64,000 nt of DNA from JAMQKA01 sp031569985 (GTDB lineage Bacteria; Bacteroidota; Rhodothermia; Balneolales; Balneolaceae): positions 166,555 to 230,554 of the forward strand of contig NZ_JAMQKA010000004.1 in NCBI RefSeq assembly GCF_031569985.1. Direction: 5' to 3'. Numbering within the stretch: the first letter of the stretch is position 1; every line of letters begins with the position of its first letter. The notes under the pieces are model-generated. The model saw only the letters and a program-made list of their open reading frames with translations, made no database searches and was not told where the DNA came from. Below, piece by piece: positions 38,298 to 46,469 of this stretch. Made by a program: the position numbers and the translations under genes.

Positions 38298-39284
38298 TCA
38301 AAGATATTGTTCCAAAATCTGGTTAAATGCCTCGGTGTTGATATTTGTGCCGCATAAAATCAGTCCCACTTTTTTGCCTTCCAGGCGGTACTTCAATGGT
38401 CCAACTAAAGCCGCGAGAGCAGAAGCTCCTGCAGGTTCCACGGCCAGCTTCAATTCCTCAAATGTCAACTTCATAGCGCTGGCCAGTTCCTGATCCGTCA
38501 CAAGAACCACGTCATTAACAAACTTCTGGCATAGGGCAAAGCTATATGGCGCGGCATGGGGAGCACCGAGACTGTCAGCGATGGTGGCAACTTTCTCAAT
38601 CGATTCCGGTTTGCCGGACTTCAGGCTTTTGCTCATGCTGTCGGCTCCTTCCGGTTCTACGCCAAACACTTTGCATTGGGGATTTAGTTGCTTGATCGCA
38701 GATGAAATTCCTGCACACAGTCCACCGCCGCCAATCGGTACTATCACAGCATCCAGGTCTGGAACCTCTTGATGGAGTTCAAGTCCCACGGTGGCGGTAC
38801 CCAGAGCAGCAAGTCGGCCTTCAAACGGATGGATGAAAGCACGTCCCTCCTGCTCTTTAATCTCCTCCACCCGATCAAAAGCCAGGTGGACATCATCAAC
38901 GAGCTCTACCTCTGCCCCAAGTGATCTGCATTTCTCAACTCGATACTTATTGGCTGATTTGGGCATTACCACCTTGGCTGTGGTATTCATCGATTTGGCG
39001 GCGTAGGCTACCGCAATGGCATGATTACCGGCACTCACGGCCGTCACTCCTTTCTCAAGCTGGGTGGATGTGAGATTATGCATATTCATCAAAGCACCCC
39101 GTGGCTTGAAACTGCCGGCATACTGGAAAAGCTCCATTTTAAGATAAACCTGGGTATCTCTGCCAACTGCTTCTTCACTAACATCCCCTTTCCATTGCCA
39201 GACAGGGGTTAACCGAATTTGGTCGTACAGCTGTTGATGTGCCGCCTTAATATCCTGTATCGTGGGAACTGAAATCTCAGTCAT
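38298..39284 (-). CDS. Threonine/serine ammonia-lyase (PLP fold type II; serine-racemase-like)
   Basis: The 328-residue enzyme has the PLP Lys60 in GSFKPRGA and the phosphate-binding loop PIGGGGLCAG. It lacks the C-terminal ACT regulatory domain of biosynthetic IlvA, so it is more like the short catabolic TdcB or serine racemase/dehydratase type. It probably deaminates threonine or serine. It lies directly upstream of ltaE. Confidence 0.9.
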   Translation of the reverse strand: MTEISVPTIQDIKAAHQQLYDQIRLTPVWQWKGDVSEEAVGRDTQVYLKMELFQYAGSFKPRGALMNMHNLTSTQLEKGVTAVSAGNHAIAVAYAAKSMNTTAKVVMPKSANKYRVEKCRSLGAEVELVDDVHLAFDRVEEIKEQEGRAFIHPFEGRLAALGTATVGLELHQEVPDLDAVIVPIGGGGLCAGISSAIKQLNPQCKVFGVEPEGADSMSKSLKSGKPESIEKVATIADSLGAPHAAPYSFALCQKFVNDVVLVTDQELASAMKLTFEELKLAVEPAGASALAALVGPLKYRLEGKKVGLILCGTNINTEAFNQILEQYL

Positions 39285-39878
39285 GACAAATTTCAGAATT
39301 AGTAATTAATGGAACTACAATTGTTTGAAATAATAACACATTCATAAAAGAACCTGTAATATCAATTCTTAGACAGGAAGCATTTTCTGGAAAGCTCGTA
39401 AAACGATGCTATAATAAGCAGTAAGCAGGGTCTAAATTTCACTTCAAAAAAAGATAAAAATCAGTGCTTACTGTTTTATAATTTCTGGATAGCGTAGTCT
39501 ATAAATTTAATTTCCTTTAACGGGTTTAGAGATTTAAAAAAGCTTATATGTCATCCTGAACTTGTTTCAAAACGAACAGTGCGTTTTTGGCCCGAAAAGG
39601 CCCTTTTTGAGCGGTCATGTACTACCTTTTGTACCCCCGGAAATGAACCATGGGAAAGGAATTCATTTGAATATACCGCAGTGAGACCATTCCTATCTAT
39701 CCCTTTTTGTACCATGGCGTACCTTATTTTCTCTTCTGAAGAAAATATGTGAATTTCCTGGGAAAGAACGTAAATTTTATCCCGTCTGCCGATGGCTCCG
39801 CAGGGTGAGCGGAAAAATGCTATTTCTTCCCGCTTCAAATGGTACAGCAAACCAGCGATAAAATAATCATTAGTTTCA
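39285..39878. other. 594-bp gene-free stretch at the left edge of the accessory module
   Basis: No convincing gene is present. A 129-codon minus-strand frame (39551-39940) would need a TTG start, overlaps the 287-aa gene and shows no recognisable domain. A short GGCC/GGCC hairpin followed by CTTTTTG lies near 39580-39595. One copy of TTCTTAGACA (39366-39375) matches a motif of the iteron region at 44579-44588. Confidence 0.5.
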
Positions 39879-40742
39879 ATGCCGGAAAAGGTACCCGTTA
39901 TATCCCGAAACACGTTCCCGAAAAGAGACCTGCTGCTCAAACTTATCGCTGACCGACTGGCAAAGCTGCGTAACGATCGTAATTTCGGCTCGGATAACGA
40001 AAGATATCTTTATACACGCATTACCGCAGTAGCATATCTCAAAGAAACCGGCCAATATCGCAGGCAACTTCAGGGTTGCCTTAAGAACTTCTCAGGCCGG
40101 ACGGCCGAAACCTTTCGCCCGGAATTTGTCTCGGCCGTTCGAACGCTGTACCGGGATCATCTCTTGAATCTTGGCCGGAGCGTTATTGAATTTTCAGAGC
40201 AAAAAGTAAACCGGAGAAAAATCCTGGATTTGGATTTCAGTGGTGCTGAGATTTCCAACCCCCACTTCTCCGGGATCCTGGAGAGTCTTTTTAATGAGTA
40301 TGGCGAAGTTGTTCTTAACCTGGACTATGCGCCCTGGACGTGTCGAATGGCCCGCATCTACAATTGCTCGAAGGATACCATGAACCGCCTGGAAGGCAAG
40401 CTTCGGATCATTGGACAATTCGGGTGCCTCGATGAAGCTATTTCATTTTTAGAGGTCCGCATAGGCCTGCATGGCAAGTATACCTTTAAAGTGTTAGTGG
40501 ATAATTTGGATGAGCTCATCAATGACTTCCTTATCGACAGCTCCAACGGTCTTGTCAATAACGTGAAAGCCCAACAACCGCTAGATGAGCTTGTAAAAGA
40601 AGCGGCCGGGAAATACGAAATCCTGAATGCGCCTACCTATCTCGTTAATCCGGCAGCCTATAAGTCCATCCTCAAACACCGGATTAAGGCTACACTTAAA
40701 AAAGGATCATTTAATTTCCCCAGAAGCGGTCAAAATTTGTGA
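39879..40742 (+). CDS. Unknown 287-aa protein, first gene of the accessory module
   Basis: I do not recognise this protein. It is soluble and rich in Leu, Arg and Lys, with predicted helical segments (LLKLIADRLAKLRNDRNFGS, LLNLGRSVIEFSEQKVNRRK) and one Trp/Cys segment (YAPWTCRMARIYNCSKDTM). There is no signal peptide, membrane helix or visible catalytic motif; in particular I see no tyrosine-recombinase R-H-R-Y pattern. Start ATG 39879 lacks a clear Shine-Dalgarno. Its position before an excisionase-like gene suggests a role in the mobile module, but this is inference. Confidence 0.65.
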   Translation: MPEKVPVISRNTFPKRDLLLKLIADRLAKLRNDRNFGSDNERYLYTRITAVAYLKETGQYRRQLQGCLKNFSGRTAETFRPEFVSAVRTLYRDHLLNLGRSVIEFSEQKVNRRKILDLDFSGAEISNPHFSGILESLFNEYGEVVLNLDYAPWTCRMARIYNCSKDTMNRLEGKLRIIGQFGCLDEAISFLEVRIGLHGKYTFKVLVDNLDELINDFLIDSSNGLVNNVKAQQPLDELVKEAAGKYEILNAPTYLVNPAAYKSILKHRIKATLKKGSFNFPRSGQNL

Positions 40743-40793
40743 GAACGTATAGTCGATTTCCGAGCATACGGGGCACCATTACAGGTAAAATTA

Positions 40794-40842
40794 CAGATTT
40801 TGAATTTACCCTATTGAATCGGTGATCAATTTTCAAAATCTG
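40794..40842. repeat. 11-bp perfect inverted repeat, possible terminator or operator
   Basis: CAGATTTTGAA (40794-40804) and TTCAAAATCTG (40832-40842) are perfectly complementary across a 27-nt spacer, with ATTTTTCC after the right arm. It lies between the unknown 287-aa gene and the excisionase-like gene. It could end the first transcript or bind a dimeric regulator. Confidence 0.6.
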
Positions 40843-40923
40843 ATTTTTCCGGGGCGTGAATGTTATTCCCAGATGCGGTTTCTTTGGTGGCGTTATCACA
40901 TTTGAACCCACAAACAACACATT

Positions 40924-41208
40924 ATGAGCTCTCAAGACCCCAAAGAAACCCTGCTGGAAACCATTGCCATCCTTGAGTCTAAAATGGATTTTCTGTTACG
41001 TGCTTTTAATGCCAAACCGGACAAATCCCGATACATGACGGCCCAGGATATCGAAGCGGAATTCCGTATCCTTCAGCGAACGGTACTGAACCGCAGCAAC
41101 CTGCCGCCAGCCCACAAACAGTTTATTCCGAGCCTGAGGGTTGGTGGCGGACGCCGAAAATATTTTGATCGTAAAGTAATTGAACGGCTTTTTTCGGCCA
41201 ATGTGTAA
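40924..41208 (+). CDS. Excisionase/AlpA-like HTH protein
   Basis: This 94-residue protein has a short N-terminal helical segment (ETIAILESKMDFLLRAF). Then comes a MerR/excisionase-type winged helix: MTAQDIEAEFRILQRTVLNR for the HTH, and VGGGRRKYFDRKVIERLF for the wing and terminal helix. Such proteins bind attachment sites or promoters in mobile elements. Its location beside a CI-like repressor gene fits an AlpA- or Xis-like role, but its target is not known. Confidence 0.7.
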   Translation: MSSQDPKETLLETIAILESKMDFLLRAFNAKPDKSRYMTAQDIEAEFRILQRTVLNRSNLPPAHKQFIPSLRVGGGRRKYFDRKVIERLFSANV

Positions 41209-41278
41209 GAACACTCTGCCCACATACTCTTGTATCTATTTATTTTTGTAACTGAAAAACCTCAAGTAGAAACGGCCT

Positions 41279-41467
41279 ATGCTTAATACCAGTCAACCAA
41301 CGCTTCGGCGACCCAATGCAAAAGGGATCACCAGCAAAAAGGAAGTGCTTGATCTTATCGAACAGCTTTCTTCAGTAGTTCAAGAAGTGCAGTCTGAACA
41401 TCCGGATCAAGCCGCAGGTGCGGTTGCTCGGATAGTTGATCTTCAATGTCACCTACAAGCTTCTTAA
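41279..41467 (+). CDS. Possible small ORF (62 aa) overlapping the repressor gene tail to tail
   Basis: The frame MLNTSQPTLRRPNAKGITSK continues with a plausible acidic helix (KEVLDLIEQLSSVVQEVQSE), but 113 bp overlap the 3' end of the repressor gene on the other strand. No clear ribosome-binding site is seen. It may be spurious. Confidence 0.25.
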   Translation: MLNTSQPTLRRPNAKGITSKKEVLDLIEQLSSVVQEVQSEHPDQAAGAVARIVDLQCHLQAS

Positions 41468-41771
41468 TCTCTTTCATGCGGTTATCAAGCAACTGCTTTT
41501 CTTTCAGCTCCGTGTTAATTTCGGAATCTTCGTTAACCACAAAAGGCCTACCGTTACCCGTTAACAACCAGTTGAGATTTACCCCCGCCTTAGCAAACCG
41601 AATTAACGTGGAGCTGTTTACTTCTGTCTTCCCTCCATTTTTTATCTCCGAAATCACAGACCGATTTACGCCCGTCTCCCGCTGCATTTCAGACACATTA
41701 CCCTCGTAGTATTCCTCCAGCAGATACCGGACATTATCTTGTAATATTGAGCCAGATTTTTTCTCCAACAT
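41355..41771 (-). CDS. XRE/CI-like repressor
   Basis: The 138-residue protein has an N-terminal HTH (GNVSEMQRETGVNRSVISEI followed by KNGGK) and the phrase AGVNLNWLLTGNG that commonly follows the HTH in phage CI-type and satellite repressors. A charged C-terminal coiled coil (KEKQLLDNRMKEIKKLVGDI) probably mediates dimerisation. No LexA-like Ser/Lys peptidase domain is present, so induction by self-cleavage is unlikely. The gene diverges from the helicase operon and faces the repeated sites at 41834-41913. Confidence 0.85.
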   Translation of the reverse strand: MLEKKSGSILQDNVRYLLEEYYEGNVSEMQRETGVNRSVISEIKNGGKTEVNSSTLIRFAKAGVNLNWLLTGNGRPFVVNEDSEINTELKEKQLLDNRMKEIKKLVGDIEDQLSEQPHLRLDPDVQTALLELLKKAVR

Positions 41772-41833
41772 TCCTCTTTCCTATCCTATTGGTTTTATTG
41801 TGATTGGAATAAATGCCCTTCTAAAATATTTAT

Positions 41834-41913
41834 GATCACATCACTTTTTGTTGTTTCGTTGTTATCACATCACTACTTTAGCCCTGTAGGTATCGGTAAC
41901 GTTTAACGGTAAC
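41834..41913. promoter_or_regulatory. Operator-like direct repeats in the divergent control region
   Basis: ATCACATCACT occurs twice (41835-41845 and 41864-41874), about 28-29 bp apart, and a reversed GTGAT occurs near 41801. CGGTAAC occurs twice (41894-41900 and 41907-41913), 13 bp apart. The 255-bp gap separates the CI-like repressor gene from the helicase operon, the expected place for repressor operators. Binding is inferred. Confidence 0.55.
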
Positions 41914-42026
41914 CATCCGATTATACTACTTACCCATAAATTTTAAAAGACAGAAGTACGCTTGTGAACGGACTAATAACAAAATATAAATTTATCGAAC
42001 CTCAACTCACCTGACAGGCCCCACTT

Positions 42027-42197
42027 ATGGCAACCATTAAAACCCGCTATACCCTTGGGGATACCATCCAGTTTATTGACGGCGATGGCAAGCCCCGCAG
42101 GGAAATCGTCTGCATGATCGAAACCCAACTGGTGGAAGGGTACGATCTGTGGTTCATCACGGATATGGTGACGACCTGTACAGGCTCAACCATGTGA
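42027..42197 (+). CDS. Small 56-aa protein upstream of the helicase
   Basis: This small frame reads MATIKTRYTLGDTIQFIDGD, then KPRREIVCMIETQLVEGYDL and WFITDMVTTCTGSTM. The alternating beta pattern suggests a small beta-barrel or SH3-like fold. It lies 37 bp before the helicase start on the same strand and after the operator region, so it is probably the first gene of the replication operon. The family is unknown. Confidence 0.55.
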   Translation: MATIKTRYTLGDTIQFIDGDGKPRREIVCMIETQLVEGYDLWFITDMVTTCTGSTM

Positions 42198-42233
42198 GTG
42201 AACACAAAATTTTAATATCTCAAAGAAAACTAA

Positions 42234-44372
42234 ATGAGCAGCAGCAACACCCGGGAAGGCTCTCTAAAGCTACTATCGCCCAATAATCGACAATACCCAG
42301 ATGAGGTTGAACCATCAGCCATTTCTGATTCTCAAAGGCAACCGTTTGAATACGTGGACAGCTCCGATCCCCTGGATTTCGGGTGGTACCGTAATGAAAC
42401 CGATGGCACCAATCGCCGGATCGGCACCTTCGACATTGAAATACATTCCAAGATCATCCGCTATAATCCCGAAACACTGAAATGGGATTCGACGCTCTAC
42501 GAATGTCAAGTGAGTTGGCTTACTCCGGAAACACGACATCTAACCCAAAGCGAACTCTTTGTCCTGGAGCCGGAAGACCTACTATCAAAGAAAGCCTTCC
42601 AGATTCAGATCTTTAAGCATTCTTATCAGTCGGCTCGCTTCAAGTCTGATGATGAGATCCTCTTCTTTATGAGCTTTTTGTGTAACCGCTGGCAGCCGCA
42701 AACGGTCTATGAGTTCAACTATTATGGCTTTATAGAACACCATGGCTACACCTTTTATCTGACACGCAACGCCTTAATTACTATTCCGGATGATCACCTT
42801 CGGGAGCCCCAATACATGATAGCGCCCGACCGAGACTCTGGCCTATTCCCCATGGTAGCTGCCGACACTACCTTTTACGTCAAGCCCGGGCGCATTGAAC
42901 CCGCCCCGTTGTTAGATCTTTCTTCGCCCACAGATGGCTTTTACAGCGATGAGGAACATCATCTGTTTACCGAGAAAGAGCTCCAGTACTTTATAGATAC
43001 CGTGCGAGACAGGTTTGGGGAGCTTATCGCCGGACAACATCCCGAAAAAAAGGCAGAAGGATATTTCATCTTCTCCTATATGCTTTCCTTTCTCTTTTTT
43101 GATGAGATCTATGACGTGTTCAAACATGTGGTCTTTTTGTATCTATTTGGAGAACCATCAACCGGTAAGGGGCAACTGTCTCAAATCATGCTCAATTTCT
43201 TTGGCCAATCCTTTACGGATGTGGATTCCAACCCTACGCTCAAGTCCGCCGAAAACAAATTGGCCAACCACAGTAAAATACCGGTCATTATGGATGAGTT
43301 TGTGCCCGGGAAAGGAAAGATCACGCCACAAGTATTTAACATGTGGTACGAATTGAGACAACGTGGGGTGAGCGCCTCCCACGATCGGACCAAAAACGCC
43401 TGGAGTCCTGTTCGGTCGCAGCTGATGTTTATCTCCAACTACAAACCCACCGAGGACCACTTCCGATCGCGGTGTATTATGATCGAATACGCCAAAGACA
43501 AACGGGGTTCGGTGGATAATCTTTGGTGGTTTGATAACCACAAAAAAGAGATGCAACGGCTCTTTCTATCTCTGCTGTACAAGTTTAATGATTTCAATCG
43601 CGAGCTGTTCAAAAGTGAGCTACTCTGGACCAAACGCCTGCTTACGGAAGCTGTTGAAGAAGAACTGGGGCGACGAAGTGACCAGGAAGGCGTGCGATTT
43701 CAGATTAAGGACCGGCAAATCGAAAATATGGCGGCCCTTATTACTGTGGATCTATTTGTTTGTCGGCCCGGTGACGTACAGTTCGCAGAATTTGTTAGCC
43801 AGTCAGCCCAAGAAAATCGAAACTCCAAGGTAAGCGAAGAGGACCTCCGGGAGATGCAGAACCTACTTCGGGATTCGCGCGTATCCACCGAAATATTTCG
43901 TTATGGCGTGGAGTTTCTAGCCAATTCCGCTGAGCGTGAAGTGCACCAAACCCCACTTCAGCAGTTCCTAGCCAGCATTGAGATTATGAATGATAACGGG
44001 GAGCTCCCGAAACGATACTACGGCTGGAACAGCAAGGATGGGCTGGTAATGTACTGGAGCGGCATTTGGGACGCCTACACCAACTATAACAAAGGCCGGG
44101 AGTATATCAGCCAGGATATTATACGGGAAGAAATTGAAGCTCTGGACCAGCATGGGAAAGCCAAAACGAATTATTACAGTTACGAAGATCCAATAAAGGG
44201 TACCGTCAAAGAAAGTCGACATGGCTACCATATTCCCCGCAAACATCTAACGCCAACCTGGCTACGCGCCTTTGGCAAGCGGGAGGAGGCGAACATCATG
44301 TTGGAAGAGCAAGGCCGCCAGCCGGCCACCGAATACCAGACAAGCACCGGTGATAGCTCACCACCATTTTAG
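42234..44372 (+). CDS. SF3/AAA+-like replicative helicase of a mobile element
   Basis: The 712-residue protein has a viral/plasmid replication ATPase core. Walker A is FGEPSTGKGQ (about 305-314), Walker B is IPVIMDEF (about 349-356), and a motif-C-like sensor is LMFISNYKP (about 398-406). An Arg-containing segment, HFRSRCIMIEY, follows. The arrangement matches superfamily-3 or DUF927/P4-like helicases of phages, satellites and plasmids. The N-terminal 250 residues hold no Toprim or AEP primase motif that I can identify. Walker A ends in Gly rather than Thr/Ser (GKG), a variant worth noting. An iteron-like array starts 28 bp after the stop, which supports a role as replication initiator/helicase. 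Confidence 0.8.
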   Translation: MSSSNTREGSLKLLSPNNRQYPDEVEPSAISDSQRQPFEYVDSSDPLDFGWYRNETDGTNRRIGTFDIEIHSKIIRYNPETLKWDSTLYECQVSWLTPETRHLTQSELFVLEPEDLLSKKAFQIQIFKHSYQSARFKSDDEILFFMSFLCNRWQPQTVYEFNYYGFIEHHGYTFYLTRNALITIPDDHLREPQYMIAPDRDSGLFPMVAADTTFYVKPGRIEPAPLLDLSSPTDGFYSDEEHHLFTEKELQYFIDTVRDRFGELIAGQHPEKKAEGYFIFSYMLSFLFFDEIYDVFKHVVFLYLFGEPSTGKGQLSQIMLNFFGQSFTDVDSNPTLKSAENKLANHSKIPVIMDEFVPGKGKITPQVFNMWYELRQRGVSASHDRTKNAWSPVRSQLMFISNYKPTEDHFRSRCIMIEYAKDKRGSVDNLWWFDNHKKEMQRLFLSLLYKFNDFNRELFKSELLWTKRLLTEAVEEELGRRSDQEGVRFQIKDRQIENMAALITVDLFVCRPGDVQFAEFVSQSAQENRNSKVSEEDLREMQNLLRDSRVSTEIFRYGVEFLANSAEREVHQTPLQQFLASIEIMNDNGELPKRYYGWNSKDGLVMYWSGIWDAYTNYNKGREYISQDIIREEIEALDQHGKAKTNYYSYEDPIKGTVKESRHGYHIPRKHLTPTWLRAFGKREEANIMLEEQGRQPATEYQTSTGDSSPPF

Positions 44373-44399
44373 GCGGAAATAAGAGAAATCTACGATTTT

Positions 44400-44631
44400 C
44401 TAAGAATTTGAAAACACCGTCTTATTTTCTTAGAAGTTCCATTTCTCCCCCAAACAACACCCTGTAAGTATAATAATAATAGTTAGTTAGTAAATAATAA
44501 TATATCTAAGAAAACCACTAAGAAACGACTAAGAAGTCTAAGATCGGTCTAAGATATCTAAGATAAATCTTTGCCAATTTCTTAGACACTTAACCTATAG
44601 TTTTTACTGCACTTAACCTTGGCCTCTAAGA
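44400..44631. repeat. Iteron-like CTAAGA array, candidate replication origin
   Basis: CTAAGA occurs on the plus strand at 44400, 44506, 44518, 44529, 44538, 44549, 44558 and 44626, and on the minus strand at 44428 and 44580. The six central copies are spaced 12, 11, 9, 11 and 9 bp, close to one helical turn. Between the left pair and the central cluster lies an A+T-rich tract (about 44465-44505, TATAATAATAATAG...TAATATAT). Repeats on both sides of an A+T-rich tract, directly downstream of a helicase gene, match the layout of iteron-type origins. No transcript-type feature explains the array. Confidence 0.75.
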
Positions 44632-44645
44632 AAATAAGAAAGACT

Positions 44646-44933
44646 ATGTCTAATTTTGAAAATCCTGAAAATACCACCAACCCGATGGGAAACATACCCT
44701 CAAGCAATGAAGACTTCATGACGATTGGCGAAGCGATCAGCTACATGTGTGAAAAACTGGGACGCATCTCCCGGACCACCTTTTACCGGTGCGGCTATCG
44801 CAAAATGATAACCGTGCGCAGTTACGGGCGGAATAAAAGTACCGGCCGTGAAGCCGTTAAACTGTGTCGCAAGTCAGAAGTGGATTATATCATTCAAACC
44901 ATTCAGGAGAATCCCCATGCCGAAAACATCTAA
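44646..44933 (+). CDS. Excisionase/MerR-like HTH protein
   Basis: I choose ATG 44646, preceded by AAGAAAG, rather than a TTG at 44619 inside the iteron region. The 95-residue protein has a Ser/Asn-rich N terminus, then an HTH (FMTIGEAISYMCEKLGRISR, TTFYRCGYRKM) and a basic wing (SYGRNKSTGREAVKLCRKSE). It could bind the nearby CTAAGA copy at 44626 or an attachment site. Its 3' end overlaps the next gene by 17 bp. Confidence 0.6.
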   Translation: MSNFENPENTTNPMGNIPSSNEDFMTIGEAISYMCEKLGRISRTTFYRCGYRKMITVRSYGRNKSTGREAVKLCRKSEVDYIIQTIQENPHAENI

Positions 44934-45441
44934 CCGCATAGATGAAATGCCGATGACCCGACAAAAAGTGGTAAAATCATCTATAACAAACGATCATCTG
45001 AGAGCAAAAATAGATGAAATCAACAGTCAGTATCATGATTTTAACAGACTCCACCTATATGTAGATGAAACGAGGCAATTCATTCAGGTGAATTATATAA
45101 ATGATGATGGTTTTGATGCCCCATTGACGGGTTGGCTTGATATGGGACAAGTTGGGACATACCTTAACAACTACCAGCGTATGTTTTGTCTGGATCCCGA
45201 CCGTATAGATCGTTTTTTCGATATGACGGAAGCAACCGTGCTTATACCTACCAGCTGGCTTCGGCATACGAGAAAACGTCCGAAAGGCATTGCTAATGCT
45301 TTTTTCTACATGAGACAGGCATATCAGGGAGTAATACCCCGGCGAAAACCTATTTCTGTTAGGCCAAATGCAGAAAAAATAGGTCTTTTTGATATTTTAG
45401 ATGAGAATTTGACCTATTATGTGCAAAACACATTGGGATAA
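44917..45441 (+). CDS. Unknown 174-aa protein, last gene of the helicase operon
   Basis: The start at ATG 44917 is supported by an AGGAG 7 bp upstream and overlaps the preceding gene by 17 bp. The frame also runs upstream to 44848, but that start lies inside the HTH gene. The product is soluble with mixed alpha/beta character (HLYVDETRQFIQVNYINDDG, GWLDMGQVGTYLNNYQRMF). I recognise no domain. Confidence 0.65.
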   Translation: MPKTSNRIDEMPMTRQKVVKSSITNDHLRAKIDEINSQYHDFNRLHLYVDETRQFIQVNYINDDGFDAPLTGWLDMGQVGTYLNNYQRMFCLDPDRIDRFFDMTEATVLIPTSWLRHTRKRPKGIANAFFYMRQAYQGVIPRRKPISVRPNAEKIGLFDILDENLTYYVQNTLG

Positions 45442-45463
45442 GGAGCTTACCTGTAGTTTTTAA

Positions 45464-45757
45464 CTATTCTTCTTTTGAGGCCATCACTATATATCCCAAC
45501 TCTTGGTTTTCTTCTCTGAACTTTTGAAATAACTCGTAAGCGGTGCCGTGCTCTAAAATCCCGGCTGCTTATGAATATTCATTGCCTCTTTCATGTCAGT
45601 AAGGTAGGCTCCAGGGCGAAACCCTCAATCTCTTTTTTTAGGTAAACCTACCATCAGGCGTTAATAAGACAGGTGTATTTCTCTCGTAAACGATGGCAAC
45701 CACGTGGTTAGTTTGTAAACCGATCTGAGTCAAGAATCTGTTCTTCGGAATTACCAT
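45464..45757 (-). pseudogene. Decayed small gene, about 98 codons
   Basis: From an ATG at 45757 a frame reads MVIPKNRFLTQIGLQTNHVV ... LLTPDGRFT and stops. Homologous-looking sequence continues in other frames (KKEIEGFALEPTLL, then TDMKEAMNIHK, then AAGILEHGTAYELFQKFREE) and ends at TAG 45464-45466 after GYIVMASKEE. The start and final frames are the same, with compensating shifts between them. About three indels or stops have broken the gene. The family is unknown. It lies 31 bp downstream of the 70-aa gene on the same strand, so they were probably a pair. Confidence 0.55.
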
Positions 45758-45788
45758 GAAACCGTTTTAATTACAAATAACAAGGTTT

Positions 45789-46001
45789 TTAATTGTTTCT
45801 TTTTTTCTTACTTGCCTCGTAGAGCTGTTGACATTCCGCATCATAGCTGTTGGTTATCTCCATCAATTTATTTTTTGCTTGCTTGGGAATTCTTCCTTTT
45901 GGACCTGATAACAGCTTTTTGGCAGCAACAATAAGCGTGTTAAGTTCAGATTGTTGAAGAATAACTTTCCATTGCGAGTTACCGAAATGCTGAAGTTGCA
46001 T
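45789..46001 (-). CDS. Small basic protein, 70 aa
   Basis: This is a short frame with a good Shine-Dalgarno (GGAGA, 9 bp before the ATG). The protein begins MQLQHFGNSQWKVILQQSEL, has a helical middle and ends in a Lys/Arg/Asn-rich tail (ASKKKRNN). I see no known domain. Pairing with the decayed gene directly downstream could reflect a two-gene unit such as a regulator or antitoxin-type pair, but nothing in the sequence proves it. Confidence 0.5.
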   Translation of the reverse strand: MQLQHFGNSQWKVILQQSELNTLIVAAKKLLSGPKGRIPKQAKNKLMEITNSYDAECQQLYEASKKKRNN

Positions 46002-46249
46002 AATCTAATCTCCGTTTCTTTAAATTAATAATCCGTTCATTGCACAGGAGATGGGCTTTATCTATGGGTTGACCGCTCTCATTTTTAATGCATTTTAAGC
46101 TAGGTATAAGTCATCTGGGAGTCAAATTTGGGGCGTTACGAATGTCAGCCGACTGCCGATAATTGTAAACTCATTTTGGGGCTAATTCCAAAATATAATT
46201 ATATTTAAGTGTGCTCTTCTCATATAGCGTCTCTCTTGATGAATAGTCA

Positions 46250-46283
46250 TGCCTCCTGCTTTGATCGGCAGGGGGCACTTTTG
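46250..46283 (+). terminator. Terminator-like hairpin
   Basis: TGCCTCCTGC and GCAGGGGGCA pair with one mismatch across an 8-nt loop, followed by CTTTTGTT. On the minus strand it lies upstream of the 70-aa gene; on the plus strand it lies in the leader of the kinase cluster. Confidence 0.55.
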
Positions 46284-46469
46284 TTAAAATAAGCTATCCC
46301 CTATCAACAAATGTGGGTATTTCGCCCACATAAGTCTTTCCAAGTATTAATTATTTATAATGTTTATTAATAATTCCACAGTAACAGTTGAGGTTGCTGG
46401 CTTTATTCGATAAGGTGTTAGTGGTGTAATCTTTTTTAAAAAGTGATCAAGAAGGGGGTATCTTAGCAG

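Noticed and set aside
39551..39940. 129-codon minus-strand frame before the unknown 287-aa gene
   Set aside because: It would need a TTG start, overlaps the plus-strand gene and shows no recognisable domain or good ribosome-binding site.
39366..44588. TTCTTAGACA shared by 39366-39375 and 44579-44588 as a possible attachment-site pair
   Set aside because: Ten bases are too few, and the second copy belongs to the iteron array rather than an element end.
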